A stretch of 64,000 nt of DNA, from the NCBI RefSeq assembly GCF_000949135.2, contig NZ_JTAN02000010.1, positions 1 to 64,000 on the forward strand, written 5' to 3'. The position numbers were made by a program, and so were the translations under genes. The notes below the pieces were generated by a model. It was not told where the DNA came from. It worked only from the letters and a program-made list of their open reading frames with translations, and searched no databases. The DNA comes from Burkholderia sp. USMB20 (GTDB lineage: Bacteria; Pseudomonadota; Gammaproteobacteria; Burkholderiales; Burkholderiaceae). Below are positions 36,644 to 46,308 of the stretch, one piece after another; position 1 is the first letter of the stretch, and the number at the start of each line of letters is the position of its first letter.

Positions 36644-38062
36644 ATGAACGCCATTATCGATTCCAAGGCTTCCACCGATTACATCGTCGCCGACATGGCG
36701 CTTGCAGGCTGGGGCCGCAAGGAACTGAACATCGCCGAGACCGAAATGCCGGGCCTCGTGCAGATCCGCGACGAATACAAGGCGCAGCAGCCGCTGAAGG
36801 GCGCGCGCATCGCCGGTTCGCTGCACATGACGATCCAGACCGGCGTGCTGATCGAGACGCTGAAGGCGCTCGGCGCCGATGTCCGCTGGGCGTCGTGCAA
36901 CATCTTCTCGACGCAGGACCACGCTGCAGCGGCGATCGTCGAAGCCGGCACGCCGGTGTTCGCGTTCAAGGGCGAGTCGCTCGACGAATACTGGGAGTTC
37001 TCGCACCGCATCTTCGAATGGCCGAACGGCGAATTCGCGAACATGATCCTGGACGACGGCGGCGATGCAACGCTGCTGCTGATCCTCGGCTCGAAGGCCG
37101 AGAAGGACCGTTCGGTGATCGCGAAGCCGACCAACGAGGAAGAAGTCGCGCTGTACAAGTCGATCGCGAAGCACCTCGACGCGGACCCGACCTGGTACTC
37201 GACGCGCCTCGCGCACATCAAGGGCGTGACCGAAGAAACCACGACCGGCGTGCACCGCCTGTACCAGATGGAAAAGGACGGCCGCCTGCCGTTCCCGGCG
37301 TTCAACGTGAACGACTCGGTCACGAAGTCGAAGTTCGACAACCTGTACGGCTGCCGCGAATCGCTCGTCGACGGCATCAAGCGCGCGACCGACGTGATGA
37401 TCGCGGGCAAGGTCGCGGTCGTCGCGGGCTACGGCGACGTGGGCAAGGGCTGCGCGCAGTCGCTGCGCGGCCTGGGCGCGACCGTGTGGGTCACCGAAAT
37501 CGACCCGATCTGCGCGCTGCAGGCGGCGATGGAAGGCTACCGAGTCGTGACGATGGAATACGCGGCCGACAAGGCCGACATCTTCGTGACGGCGACCGGC
37601 AACTACCACGTGATCAACCACGATCACATGAAGGCGATGCGCCACAACGCGATCGTCTGCAACATCGGCCACTTCGACTCGGAAATCGACGTCGCGTCGA
37701 CCCGCCAGTACCAGTGGGAAAACATCAAGCCGCAGGTCGACCACATCATCTTCCCGGACGGCAAGCGCGTGATCCTGCTGGCCGAAGGCCGCCTCGTGAA
37801 CCTCGGCTGCGCGACCGGCCACCCGTCGTTCGTGATGTCGAACTCGTTCGCGAACCAGACGCTCGCGCAGATCGAGCTGTTCGTGCGCGGCAACGAGTAC
37901 GAGAACAAGGTGTACGTGCTGCCGAAGCATCTCGACGAAAAGGTCGCGCGCCTGCACCTCGCGCGCATCGGCGCGAACCTGTCCGTGCTGTCGGACGAGC
38001 AGGCTGCGTACATCGGCGTGCAGAAGGACGGCCCGTTCAAGCCGAACCACTACCGCTACTGA
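36644..38062 (+). CDS. ahcY: Adenosylhomocysteinase (SAH hydrolase)
   Basis: The 472-residue cytoplasmic enzyme splits SAH into homocysteine and adenosine, using bound NAD. The signature stretches are clear: [15 protein letters not shown] near residue 63, the NAD-binding glycine loop [20 protein letters not shown] (about 260), and the C-terminal [20 protein letters not shown] with the conserved end KPNHYRY. ATG 36644 follows AAAGGAGGGCGTG. It is controlled by the SAH riboswitch and followed by a small membrane protein and metF, which regenerates the methyl donor for homocysteine. Confidence 0.98.
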   Translation: MNAIIDSKASTDYIVADMALAGWGRKELNIAETEMPGLVQIRDEYKAQQPLKGARIAGSLHMTIQTGVLIETLKALGADVRWASCNIFSTQDHAAAAIVEAGTPVFAFKGESLDEYWEFSHRIFEWPNGEFANMILDDGGDATLLLILGSKAEKDRSVIAKPTNEEEVALYKSIAKHLDADPTWYSTRLAHIKGVTEETTTGVHRLYQMEKDGRLPFPAFNVNDSVTKSKFDNLYGCRESLVDGIKRATDVMIAGKVAVVAGYGDVGKGCAQSLRGLGATVWVTEIDPICALQAAMEGYRVVTMEYAADKADIFVTATGNYHVINHDHMKAMRHNAIVCNIGHFDSEIDVASTRQYQWENIKPQVDHIIFPDGKRVILLAEGRLVNLGCATGHPSFVMSNSFANQTLAQIELFVRGNEYENKVYVLPKHLDEKVARLHLARIGANLSVLSDEQAAYIGVQKDGPFKPNHYRY

Positions 38063-38244
38063 TGCGCCGCCGCCGCCGTGCCGCGTGCGTCCCGCATCGG
38101 GCGGGCGCGGTACGGCGGCACGGTGCCGGATCGCCGGCCGTCGCGTCATGTCCGCCGCTGCACGGGCACGCGCGGCGGCCGGCGGCGGTCACCGAGCATT
38201 GACCGACCAGATCGACCAGATCGACAACCGAACCGGAGCCCTCC

Positions 38245-38598
38245 ATGAGCGTCATCCTCACCTGGGTCATCAACGCCCTCGCGCTGCTGATCATCACGTA
38301 CCTCGTGCCGTCGATCCACATCAAGAGCTTCGGCACCGCGCTGATCATCGCGGTCGTGCTCGGCCTGATCAACACGGTGATCCGGCCGGTGCTGATCCTG
38401 CTGACGCTGCCCGTCACGATCGTCACGCTCGGGGTGTTCATCCTCGTCGTGAACGCGCTGTGCTTCTGGTTCGCGTCGTCGCTGCTGAAAGGGTTCGAGG
38501 TGTCGGGTTTCTGGTCGGCGTTCTTCGGTTCGATCCTGTACAGCATCGTGTCGTGGCTGCTGTCCGCGCTGATCTTCGGGCAGCGCGACATCGGCTGA
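38245..38598 (+). CDS. Small four-helix membrane protein (phage holin family 4 / PF04020 type)
   Basis: The 117-residue protein has four hydrophobic helices and the conserved loop LGLINTVIRPVLILLTLPVT, typical of this family. Despite the family name, there is no phage context. It lies between ahcY and metF, 182 bases after the former and 24 before the latter. The same placement is common in betaproteobacteria. A role in the AdoMet cycle is possible only by position; the function is unknown. Confidence 0.85.
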   Translation: MSVILTWVINALALLIITYLVPSIHIKSFGTALIIAVVLGLINTVIRPVLILLTLPVTIVTLGVFILVVNALCFWFASSLLKGFEVSGFWSAFFGSILYSIVSWLLSALIFGQRDIG

Positions 38599-38622
38599 CG
38601 GCCGGGCCCACTCTTGCGAATC

Positions 38623-39453
38623 ATGAAACCGATCGAACTCTCGTTTGAATTCTTCCCGCCGAAGACGGCGGAGGGCGTCGAGAAGCTGCGCGCGACGCGT
38701 GCGCAGCTGCTGCCGCTGAAGCCGAAATTCGTCTCCGTGACGTTCGGCGCCGGCGGCTCGACGCAGCAGGGCACGCTCGATACCGTGCTCGACATGCAGA
38801 AGGACGGCCTCGAGGCCGCGCCGCACCTGTCGTGCATCGGCTCGTCGCGCGACAACCTGCGCGCGATCCTCGACCAGTACCGCTCGCACGGCATCCGGCA
38901 TATCGTCGCGCTGCGCGGCGACCTGCCGTCGGGGATGGGCGCGGTCGGCGAGCTGCGCTATGCGTCCGAGCTCGTCAGCTTCATCCGCGCCGAGCATGGC
39001 GACTGGTTCCACATCGAAGTCGCCGGCTATCCGGAATACCACCCGCAATCGCGCTCGCCGAAGGCCGATCTCGAGAACTTCGCGCGCAAGGTGAAAGCCG
39101 GCGCGAATTCCGCGATCACGCAATACTTCTTCAACGCCGACGCGTATTTCCGCTTCGTCGAGGATGCGCGCAAGCTGGGGGTGGACGTGCCGATCGTGCC
39201 GGGCATCATGCCGATCACGAACTTCTCGCAGCTGATGCGCTTCTCGGAAATGTGCGGCGCGGAAGTGCCGCGCTGGGTCGCGCGCCGGCTCGAGAGCTTC
39301 GGCGACGATCGCGACGCGATCCGTGCGTTCGGCGCGGACGTCGTCACGAGCCTGTGCCAGCGCCTGATCGACGCAGGCGTGCCGGGCCTGCACTTCTATA
39401 CGCTGAACGCGGCGGCCGCGACGCGGACGATCTGCGAACGGCTCTCCATGTAA
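38623..39453 (+). CDS. metF: Methylenetetrahydrofolate reductase
   Basis: The 276-residue FAD enzyme reduces 5,10-methylene-THF to 5-methyl-THF for methionine synthesis. It has the family start MKPIELSFEFFPPKT with the catalytic Glu region, VSVTFGAGGSTQQGTLDTV (about residues 37-55), HIVALRGDLPSG and GANSAITQYFFNADAYFRF. ATG 38623 fits the family; a TTG 9 bases upstream is in frame. It completes an ahcY-membrane protein-metF group and ends at a strong terminator. Confidence 0.97.
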   Translation: MKPIELSFEFFPPKTAEGVEKLRATRAQLLPLKPKFVSVTFGAGGSTQQGTLDTVLDMQKDGLEAAPHLSCIGSSRDNLRAILDQYRSHGIRHIVALRGDLPSGMGAVGELRYASELVSFIRAEHGDWFHIEVAGYPEYHPQSRSPKADLENFARKVKAGANSAITQYFFNADAYFRFVEDARKLGVDVPIVPGIMPITNFSQLMRFSEMCGAEVPRWVARRLESFGDDRDAIRAFGADVVTSLCQRLIDAGVPGLHFYTLNAAAATRTICERLSM

Positions 39454-39477
39454 GCGTCATCACGCGGTTGCATGCGT

Positions 39478-39515
39478 CAAAAGCCCCGTCGGCAAAACCG
39501 GCGGGGCTTTTTTTT
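39478..39515 (+). terminator. Rho-independent terminator of metF
   Basis: AAAGCCCCGTCGG and CCGGCGGGGCTTT pair around CAAAA with one mismatch, followed by a run of eight or more T. It starts 25 bases after the metF stop. Confidence 0.93.
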
Positions 39516-39551
39516 CGCTGCCGGTCGGCCGGTCCGCCCGCCGCGCCGGCG

Positions 39552-41030
39552 TCAGCGCTGCGCCTGCATCAGCGGCGGCCGCCGGTCGAACCACGGCCGC
39601 GCCTGTTCGAGCTGGCGCGCGAGTTTCAGCAGCAACGCATCGTCGGCGTGGCGCGCGACGAACTGCACGCCGATCGGCAGCCCGCGCGCGTTCCACCAGA
39701 GCGGCACCGACATCGCCGGCTGCCCCGTCAGGTTGAACAGCTCGGTGCAGCCCGCCCACGCGAACGCCTTCTCCGACGCCTTCGCGAGCATCTCGCGCAG
39801 CAGCGGTTTCACCGGCAGCGCGCCGAGCAGCTTCATCTGCGCGGCTTCGAGCGGCGTCGGCTGCAGCTCGCCGATCTTGACCGGCGGCCCCGCGAGCGTC
39901 GCGCACAGGATCGCGTCGTAGCGCGACACGAGGCCCGCGACCTGCACGGTGAGCTGGCGCTGCCATTCGAGCACGTCCGGCAGGCGCGCGCGGGCGACGC
40001 GCTTGCCGACGACGGCCATCGCCCACGTCGCCGGCTCGAACTCCGCGCGCTTCGGCGTGCGTCCGGTCAGCGCGCGCGCACCCAGCACCAGCTCCTCGGC
40101 GATCGTCGCCCACAGCGTGAGAAAGGTTTCGGCCGCGCGTGCGTAGTCGATGTGCAGCGTCGCCGGTTCGACGTGATGGCCGAGCGATTCGACCAGCGCG
40201 GCCGCGTCGTCGAGCGCCGCGCGTGTGTCGCCGGCGAGCGCCGGCGCGAGCATCGGGTCGACGACGAGGCCGATCCGAAGCGGGCCGGGCGGCGCGTCGA
40301 GCGCGCCCAGAAAGGTGCCGGGCGCGCCGGGCGGCAGCGTCTGGCCGGTCGTCACGTCGAGCAGCAGCGCACTGTCGCGCACGCTGCGCGACACCGCATG
40401 CTGGACGACCAGCTCGCCGTTCGAAGGCAGGTCGACCAGCACCGGATTGCGGCTCGGCTTCAGGCCGAACAGCCCGCAGCACGACGCGGGGATCCGGATC
40501 GAGCCGCCGCCGTCGGACGCATGCGCGAGCGGCACGATGCCGGCCGCGACGGCCGCGGCCGCGCCGCCGCTCGAGCCGCCGGGCGTGTGATCGATGTCCC
40601 ACGGATTGCGGCACGCGCCGAACAGCTCGGGTTCGGTGTACGGCATCTGGCCGATTTCCGACGTGTTGGTCTTGCCGAACACGTTGAGCCCGGCCGCGCG
40701 GCTGCGCGCGATCAGCGGCGAATCGTCGGCGGGGGCGAAGTAGCGGTAGTGCCGGCTGCCCATCGACAGCGGCAGCCCGGCGACCGCCGCGCCCAGATCC
40801 TTGACGAGATACGGGACGCCCGCGAACGGCGCGTCGGTGCCGGTGTCGCCGGCCTGCTCGGCCCGCTTGCGCGCGGCGTCGTAGTCCTGCAGCACGATCG
40901 CGTTGATCGCGCCGTTCACCGCCTCGGCCTGGCCGATCGCGGCGTCGAGCAGTTCGCGCGGGCTCGCCTTGCGTTCGCGCACGAGCGTGGCGAGGCCGAT
41001 CGCGTCATGCGCGAGATAGTCCGAGTGCAT
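39552..41030 (-). CDS. Amidase signature enzyme
   Basis: The 492-residue protein has the amidase Lys-Ser-Ser triad: catalytic Lys in [14 protein letters not shown] (about residue 80) and the Gly/Ser-rich stretch [20 protein letters not shown] with the nucleophile in [16 protein letters not shown] (about 170-185). It hydrolyses an amide to acid and ammonia; the substrate cannot be inferred. There are no GatB/GatC neighbours, so GatA is unlikely. ATG 41030 is chosen with GGGGG upstream; GTG 41039 is also in frame. Confidence 0.9.
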   Translation of the reverse strand: MHSDYLAHDAIGLATLVRERKASPRELLDAAIGQAEAVNGAINAIVLQDYDAARKRAEQAGDTGTDAPFAGVPYLVKDLGAAVAGLPLSMGSRHYRYFAPADDSPLIARSRAAGLNVFGKTNTSEIGQMPYTEPELFGACRNPWDIDHTPGGSSGGAAAAVAAGIVPLAHASDGGGSIRIPASCCGLFGLKPSRNPVLVDLPSNGELVVQHAVSRSVRDSALLLDVTTGQTLPPGAPGTFLGALDAPPGPLRIGLVVDPMLAPALAGDTRAALDDAAALVESLGHHVEPATLHIDYARAAETFLTLWATIAEELVLGARALTGRTPKRAEFEPATWAMAVVGKRVARARLPDVLEWQRQLTVQVAGLVSRYDAILCATLAGPPVKIGELQPTPLEAAQMKLLGALPVKPLLREMLAKASEKAFAWAGCTELFNLTGQPAMSVPLWWNARGLPIGVQFVARHADDALLLKLARQLEQARPWFDRRPPLMQAQR

Positions 41031-41111
41031 CGCGGTCACCCCCGTTGTGACTCGTGGCGATGAAAGGAGGATAACGCGGGCCCGGCGCGCCGGACCCGCC
41101 GCCGGCGGCCT

Positions 41112-41804
41112 TTACAGGTGCTCGGCGAGGAACGTCAGCGTGCGGCCGTGCGCGAGCGCCGCGGCGCGCTGGTTGTACGACGCGCGGTCGGTGCAGTTGA
41201 AGCCGTGTTCGGCGCCCGGGTACAGGTGGAACGACGCGTTGTGGCCGCCCGCGAACGCGGCCTTCACCTGCTCGACGGCGGCGAGCGGGATCGCGTGGTC
41301 GTTCTCCGCGTAGTGGAACAGGATCGGCTGCGTGATCTTGCCGGCGAGGTCGAGCGCATTCTGGATGCCGCCGCCGTAGTAGGCGACCGCCGCATCGACC
41401 TTGCCGGCCGCGGCCGCGCGGTACGCGAGCTGGCCGCCGAAGCAGTAGCCGATCGCGGCGACCTTGCCGGCGACTTCGGGGCGCGCGCGCAACGCGTCGG
41501 CGGCCGCGCCGATGTCCGCGACCGCGAGGCCGACGTCGGTCTTCTTCATCAGCTCGATGCCCTTGTCGCGATCGGCGCCTTCGTAGGTCAGTTCGACGCG
41601 CGGCTGCGTGCGCCAGAACACGTCCGGCGCGAGCGCGACGAAGCCGTCGGCCGCGTACTGGTCGGCGACCGCGCGAATGTGCGCGTTCACGCCGAAGATT
41701 TCCTGGATGATGATGACGGCAGGGCCCTTGCCGCGCTTGGGCAGCGCGAGATAGCCGCCGAAGCTGTCGTTACCGGTCGGGATGTCGATCCATTGGGCTG
41801 TCAC
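41112..41804 (-). CDS. Dienelactone hydrolase family protein (carboxymethylenebutenolidase type)
   Basis: The 230-residue alpha/beta hydrolase has the Cys-nucleophile elbow IGYCFGGQLAYR (near residue 117), the family Glu in IIIQEIFGVNAHIRAVADQY, catalytic Asp in YAENDHAIPL and His in YPGAEHGFNC. Dienelactone hydrolases open lactones in chlorocatechol breakdown, but many homologues have other unknown substrates and no aromatic pathway lies here. GTG 41804 follows AGGAG at 7 bases. Confidence 0.9.
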   Translation of the reverse strand: MTAQWIDIPTGNDSFGGYLALPKRGKGPAVIIIQEIFGVNAHIRAVADQYAADGFVALAPDVFWRTQPRVELTYEGADRDKGIELMKKTDVGLAVADIGAAADALRARPEVAGKVAAIGYCFGGQLAYRAAAAGKVDAAVAYYGGGIQNALDLAGKITQPILFHYAENDHAIPLAAVEQVKAAFAGGHNASFHLYPGAEHGFNCTDRASYNQRAAALAHGRTLTFLAEHL

Positions 41805-42074
41805 GTTTGAACTCCTGGCGAACGGGCGCGCGACATGCGCGCCGCGGATGGAAATGGAGGCGGCCCAGTGTGCCACCAATCCCCGGACGCTGCAGCGCGC
41901 GCAAGCGGCGCGCCGGCCGGGTATGCGCGGCTCGAACCCGCGTGCCGAACCCGCTTCTCGCGCAGCGATCGTTTCGATCTCGATTATTCATTTTTCGGCG
42001 GCGGGCGGCTTCGATAGAGTCGAAGTGTCGGCCTTTACAAAGCGCTTTCGCGCATCGCCCCCGAAGGATTCGCC

Positions 42075-43154
42075 ATGCCAGCCCGTACATTTTCCACCCC
42101 GTTTTCCGAACGCTTCGGCCTGCGCCTGCCGCTCGTGCAGGCGCCGATGGTCGGCGCGACCACGGCCGCGATGGTCGCGGCCGCGTCCAATGCCGGCGCG
42201 CTCGGCAGTCTCGGCGCCGGCGCGTTCGAGCCGGACCGTCTCGCGACCGAAGTCGCCGCGATTCGCGCGGCGACGTCGCGTCCGTTCGCCGTGAACCTGT
42301 TCGTGTTGCCCGAGGCCGCGCCCGACGCGGCGACCGTCGCTCGCGCGCTCGCCGCGATCGATCCGTTGAACGCGACGCTCGGGCTGCCGCCGGGCAGCGC
42401 GCCCGCGCGTTACGCACCCGACTTCCGCGCGCAGCTCGACGCGCTCGTCGCGCTGCGCGTGCCGGTCGCGAGTTTCACGTTCGGCGTGCTCGACGCGGCC
42501 GACGTCGCGCGCCTGAAGGCCGCCGGCACTTACGTGATCGGCACCGCGACGCACGTCGCCGAAGGGCTCGCGTGGCGGGCGGCCGGCGCCGACGCGCTGT
42601 CCGCGCAGGGCGCCGAAGCCGGCGGCCATCGCGGTACCTTCATCGGCCCGGCCGACGATGCGCTGATCGGCACGCTCGCGCTGGTGCCGCAGCTCGTCGA
42701 TGCGACCGGGCTGCCCGTGCTCGCCGCGGGCGGCATCATGGACGGCCGCGGGATCGCCGCCGCGCTCGCGCTCGGCGCGCAGGGCGCGCAACTCGGCACC
42801 GCGTTCCTGACGTGTGCGGAAAGCGCGATCGCGGCGGACTGGAAGGCGCGGCTGCTCGCGAGCGCCGATACGTCGACGCAGGTCACGCGAGCGATCACCG
42901 GCCGCCATGCGCGTGGCTTGCGCAATGCGCTGATGATGCGGCTCGGCGAGCGCGTGGCCGATGCCGCGCCGTATCCGGTGCAGAACGCGCTGACGCAGCC
43001 GCTGCGCCAGGCCGCCGCGCGCGCGAATGACGGCGACTACCTGTCGCTGTGGGCCGGGCAGGGCGCGCCGCTCGCCAGGCGGCGCGACGCCGCGCTGACG
43101 ACGTCGCAGCTCGTCGACGCGCTCGACGCCGAATGGCGCGCGGTGCCTGCGTAA
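42075..43154 (+). CDS. Nitronate monooxygenase (class I, 2-nitropropane dioxygenase type)
   Basis: The 359-residue FMN-dependent TIM-barrel enzyme begins FGLRLPLVQAPMVGATTAAM and has ALGSLGAGAF, the catalytic His stretch GAEAGGHRGTF (about residues 178-188) and the flavin-phosphate loop VLAAGGIMDGRGIAAALALG. Class I enzymes oxidise toxic nitronates such as propionate 3-nitronate. It is preceded by a gap that holds the divergent dienelactone hydrolase promoter. Confidence 0.9.
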   Translation: MPARTFSTPFSERFGLRLPLVQAPMVGATTAAMVAAASNAGALGSLGAGAFEPDRLATEVAAIRAATSRPFAVNLFVLPEAAPDAATVARALAAIDPLNATLGLPPGSAPARYAPDFRAQLDALVALRVPVASFTFGVLDAADVARLKAAGTYVIGTATHVAEGLAWRAAGADALSAQGAEAGGHRGTFIGPADDALIGTLALVPQLVDATGLPVLAAGGIMDGRGIAAALALGAQGAQLGTAFLTCAESAIAADWKARLLASADTSTQVTRAITGRHARGLRNALMMRLGERVADAAPYPVQNALTQPLRQAAARANDGDYLSLWAGQGAPLARRRDAALTTSQLVDALDAEWRAVPA

Positions 43155-43593
43155 ACGATTCGACGGCCGCCGGAGCGGCTCGCGTCGGCGCGCGAAACGT
43201 GCGCGTTGTCACGCACGTTTCATTCAATGATCCCGCGCACAAAATACCGAATCGAAATGACACGGGAATGCTTTAAATCAACCTTTCGCGAGGCCGCGTG
43301 GAACTAGCGGAAACCCTTATCCGGCGGGGCTTGCGGCGACATTCGAGCAGTCATTCCAAAGCGCCCGTATCGGTAGTGTTACCACTACCCCAAAAAAGTC
43401 CCACAAATTAATTTGATCACCTACACTTGCGCGCAAGTACGGGCGGGCGGCTGCTAAAAGCGGTTGCTTCCCACGTGCTTGAGGCCAAGTGCATGAACGA
43501 TGCAACCGGCGAATCGTCCAGTGAATGCAAACACAGGGATGGCAGCGGGGCACCGGGCGATGGCGTTTATTGGGACCGAAACTGGAGACTTAC
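43155..43593. other. Regulatory gap upstream of the branched-chain amino acid binding protein gene
   Basis: The 439 bases hold three inverted repeats: GAAACGTGCG / CGCACGTTTC around 43185-43212 just after the nitronate monooxygenase gene (a likely transcript end), GGTAGTG / CACTACC (43372-43389) and the perfect palindrome ACTTGCGCGCAAGT (43425-43438). Between the last two the DNA is AT-rich (AAATTAATTTGATCA). No gene is visible. Confidence 0.6.
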
Positions 43594-44736
43594 ATGAATA
43601 TCAAGATGCAAAAGCTGTTGCCTATCACCGCAGCGGCGATGCTGTGCGTTGCAGCGGCAAGCAACGCGGCCGCCGATCAAGTCGTCAAGATCGGCCACGT
43701 CGCGCCCTTGACGGGCGGTATTGCACACCTGGGCAAGGACAACGAAAACGGTGCACGTCTCGCAGTCGAGGAGATCAACGCCAAGGGTCTCACGATCGGC
43801 GGCCAGAAAATCACGCTGCAACTCGACGCGCAGGATGACGCGGCCGACCCGCGCCAGGCCACGCAGGTTGCGCAGAAGCTCGTCGACGACAAGGTCGTCG
43901 CGGTGGTCGGCCACCTGAACTCGGGCACGTCGATCCCGGCCTCGAAGATCTACAGCGATTCGGGCATCGTGCAGATCTCGCCGTCGGCGACCAACCCGGC
44001 GTACACGCAGCAAGGCTTCAAGACCACGTATCGCGTGGTGGCGACCGATGCGCAGCAGGGCCCGGCACTCGCGAACTACGCGCACTCGAAGGGCATCAAG
44101 AGTGTCGCGGTGGTCGACGATTCGACCGCTTACGGCCAGGGTCTCGCGAACGAGTTCGAGAAGAAGGCGAAGGCGCTCGGCCTGAAGGTGATGTCGCACG
44201 ACGCGACCAACGACAAGGCGGTCGACTTCCGCGCGATTCTGACCAAGATCAAGGGCGAGAATCCGGACGCGATCATGTACGGCGGCATGGACGCCACCGG
44301 CGGCCCGTTCGCGAAACAGGCGAAGCAGCTCGGCCTGCGCGCGAAGATCCTCGCGGGCGACGGCGTGTGCACGGAGAAGCTGGCCGACCTGGCCGGCGAC
44401 GCGACCGACAACGTCGTGTGCTCGGAAGCCGGTGCTTCGCTCGAGAAGATGGCGGGCGGCGCGGCGTTCAAGGCGAAGTACGAGAAGCGCTTCGGCCAGC
44501 CGATCCAGATCTACGCACCGTTCACGTACGACGCCGTGTACATCATCGTCGATGCGATGAAGCGCTCGAACTCGACGGATCCGGCGAAGATTCTCGCTGC
44601 GATGCCGGCGACGAACTACTCGGGCGTGATCGGCACGACGACCTTCGACTCGAAGGGCGACCTGCAGCACGGCGTGATCTCGCTGTACAACTACAAGAGC
44701 GGCAAGAAGACGCTGCTCGACGAAGTGAAGATGTAA
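43594..44736 (+). CDS. Branched-chain amino acid ABC transporter periplasmic binding protein (LivJ-like)
   Basis: The 380-residue protein has a Sec signal peptide (MNIKMQKLLPITAAAMLCVA, cleavage about residue 28) and the LivJ/LivK type I binding fold: VVKIGHVAPLTGGIAHLGKD, VVGHLNSGTSIPASKIYSDS and a C-terminal GVIGTTTFDSKGDL. It should bind Leu/Ile/Val or similar amino acids in the periplasm and deliver them to a Liv permease that is not encoded nearby. GGAG lies 6 bases before the ATG. A strong terminator follows, so it is a single-gene unit. Confidence 0.93.
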   Translation: MNIKMQKLLPITAAAMLCVAAASNAAADQVVKIGHVAPLTGGIAHLGKDNENGARLAVEEINAKGLTIGGQKITLQLDAQDDAADPRQATQVAQKLVDDKVVAVVGHLNSGTSIPASKIYSDSGIVQISPSATNPAYTQQGFKTTYRVVATDAQQGPALANYAHSKGIKSVAVVDDSTAYGQGLANEFEKKAKALGLKVMSHDATNDKAVDFRAILTKIKGENPDAIMYGGMDATGGPFAKQAKQLGLRAKILAGDGVCTEKLADLAGDATDNVVCSEAGASLEKMAGGAAFKAKYEKRFGQPIQIYAPFTYDAVYIIVDAMKRSNSTDPAKILAAMPATNYSGVIGTTTFDSKGDLQHGVISLYNYKSGKKTLLDEVKM

Positions 44737-44763
44737 GCTGAACAGCGGTCGACAGAAGGGGTG

Positions 44764-44802
44764 AAAGCGCGCCTGCGGCAACGCAGGCGCGCTTTCTTTT
44801 TG
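44764..44802 (+). terminator. Terminator of the livJ-like gene
   Basis: AAAGCGCGCCTGCG (44764-44777) and CGCAGGCGCGCTTT (44782-44795) form a perfect 14-bp stem with a 4-nt loop, followed by CTTTTT. Confidence 0.95.
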
Positions 44803-44819
44803 GCGCGCCCGCCGCGCGG

Positions 44820-46034
44820 TCAGATCTTCAGGTGTGCGAGGACCTTCGGTGCGACGGCCGCGACGAGCGCCGCGCACAGCGCGACGACCGCCAGCCCGAT
44901 GGTCAGGTTCGCCGTCTGCGCGACCGCGCCGATCACGACCGGACCGAACAGCAGTCCGAAATACGCGAGCCCGGCCACGTGCGCGAGGCCTTCGGCCGCG
45001 TGGATGCCTTTCACGCGCGCGGCGGCGGCGAACAGCACGGGCATCATGTTCGCGAGGCCGAGACCCATCAGCGTGAAGCCCGTCAGCACGGCGATCGGGT
45101 TCGGCAGCAGCAGTGCGCCGATCATCCCGGCGCACGCGAGCGACGCGCTCGCGAACACGAGCTGCGGCGCGCCGAAGCGCGCGCGCACCGCGTCGCCGGC
45201 GAAACGCGCGACCGCCATTCCGCCGGAGAACGCCGCATACGCGGCGCTCGCGAGCGCGGGGCTCGCCGCGACGACGTCGCGCATGTAGACGGTCGCCCAG
45301 TCGTACATCGCGCCTTCGGCGATCAGTGCGATCAGCGCGATGCCGCCGAGCATCCACAGCGCGGGTGAGCGCCAGCGGTTGCCGCCGCCGTGCGCGTGTT
45401 CGTGATGCGGCACGTGCGGCAGCACGGCCGGGCTCGCGGCGAGCAGCACCGCGGCGCTGACGGCCGCCGCGAGCGCGAGATGCACGGCCGGCGCCATGCC
45501 GGCCGACAGCAGCGCGCCGCCGGCCGCCGCCCCCGACATCCCGCCGATGCTGAACATCCCGTGCAGCGACGACATGATCGGCTTGCCGAGCGCGATCTCG
45601 ACCGCGCTCGCCTCGGCATTCATCGCGACGTCGAGCGTCGCCATCGAGAAGCCGAACAGCGCGAGCACGACGAGCAGCATCCAGTAATCGGGGACCACGA
45701 GGATCAGCGCCGCGCAGGCGGACATCACGAGCCCGCCCGCGAGGCACGCGGTGCGCGAGCCGACGCGCGCGATCCAGCGCGCGATCGTCAGCATCGCGGC
45801 GATCGAGCCGCCCGCGACCGCGAACAGCGCGATCGACAGCAGGCCCGGGCTCAACGCGAACTTGTCGCGCACGGTCGGCACGTGCACGCCCCACGACGCG
45901 TACATCATGCCGGCGACGAAGAACAGCGCCATCGTGGCCGTGCGTGCGCGCTGGCGGACCGGCAACGCCAGCACGCGATGCGCGTCGGGCGGCGCGGAAA
46001 AGTCGGACGAGGATCGGGAGGAGGATTCGGACAC
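44820..46034 (-). CDS. Major facilitator superfamily transporter (YbjJ-like)
   Basis: The 404-residue protein has about twelve membrane helices in two halves. Landmarks are FFVAGMMYASWGVHVPTVRD, ATLDVAMNAEASAVE and MSSLHGMFSIGGMSGAAAGG, the last two typical of the YbjJ/inner-membrane MFS group with unknown substrates. The N-terminus is a Ser-rich cytoplasmic stretch. It converges on the livJ-like gene and is divergent from the HugZ-like gene. Substrate not assignable. Confidence 0.88.
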   Translation of the reverse strand: MSESSSRSSSDFSAPPDAHRVLALPVRQRARTATMALFFVAGMMYASWGVHVPTVRDKFALSPGLLSIALFAVAGGSIAAMLTIARWIARVGSRTACLAGGLVMSACAALILVVPDYWMLLVVLALFGFSMATLDVAMNAEASAVEIALGKPIMSSLHGMFSIGGMSGAAAGGALLSAGMAPAVHLALAAAVSAAVLLAASPAVLPHVPHHEHAHGGGNRWRSPALWMLGGIALIALIAEGAMYDWATVYMRDVVAASPALASAAYAAFSGGMAVARFAGDAVRARFGAPQLVFASASLACAGMIGALLLPNPIAVLTGFTLMGLGLANMMPVLFAAAARVKGIHAAEGLAHVAGLAYFGLLFGPVVIGAVAQTANLTIGLAVVALCAALVAAVAPKVLAHLKI

Positions 46035-46308
46035 GGAACGCTCTTGAATGGACGATGCGCGGGCGCGTCGCGCCCGTCGGATTCGTCCGATTCTATCGAA
46101 CCGTTTACGGTCTTGCCGGCGCGCTGGCCGTGCGGCCGGTCGTGATCGGCGCGCACTTCGCCTTCACGCGGCGCGTCGGCCATCCGGCCGATGCCCGGCA
46201 AGCCGCCGCCGCGGGTAACATCGATGCGCAGGCGGCGTGCCCGACGCGTTCCGGCGCGGCCCGCCTTCGCCACCCTTGCCATCAGGCCTTCCGAACGCAG
46301 GAGTCACC

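Noticed and set aside
35282..38149. 955-codon open frame antisense to fliA and ahcY
   Set aside because: It covers two well-conserved genes and the riboswitch, and its composition is typical of GC-rich shadow frames.
38245..38598. Prophage holin
   Set aside because: No endolysin, tail, integrase or attachment site nearby; the gene is embedded between ahcY and metF as in other betaproteobacteria.
39552..41030. GatA subunit of Asp/Glu-tRNA amidotransferase
   Set aside because: It has the amidase signature but no GatB/GatC neighbours, and the N-terminal region fits general amidases better.
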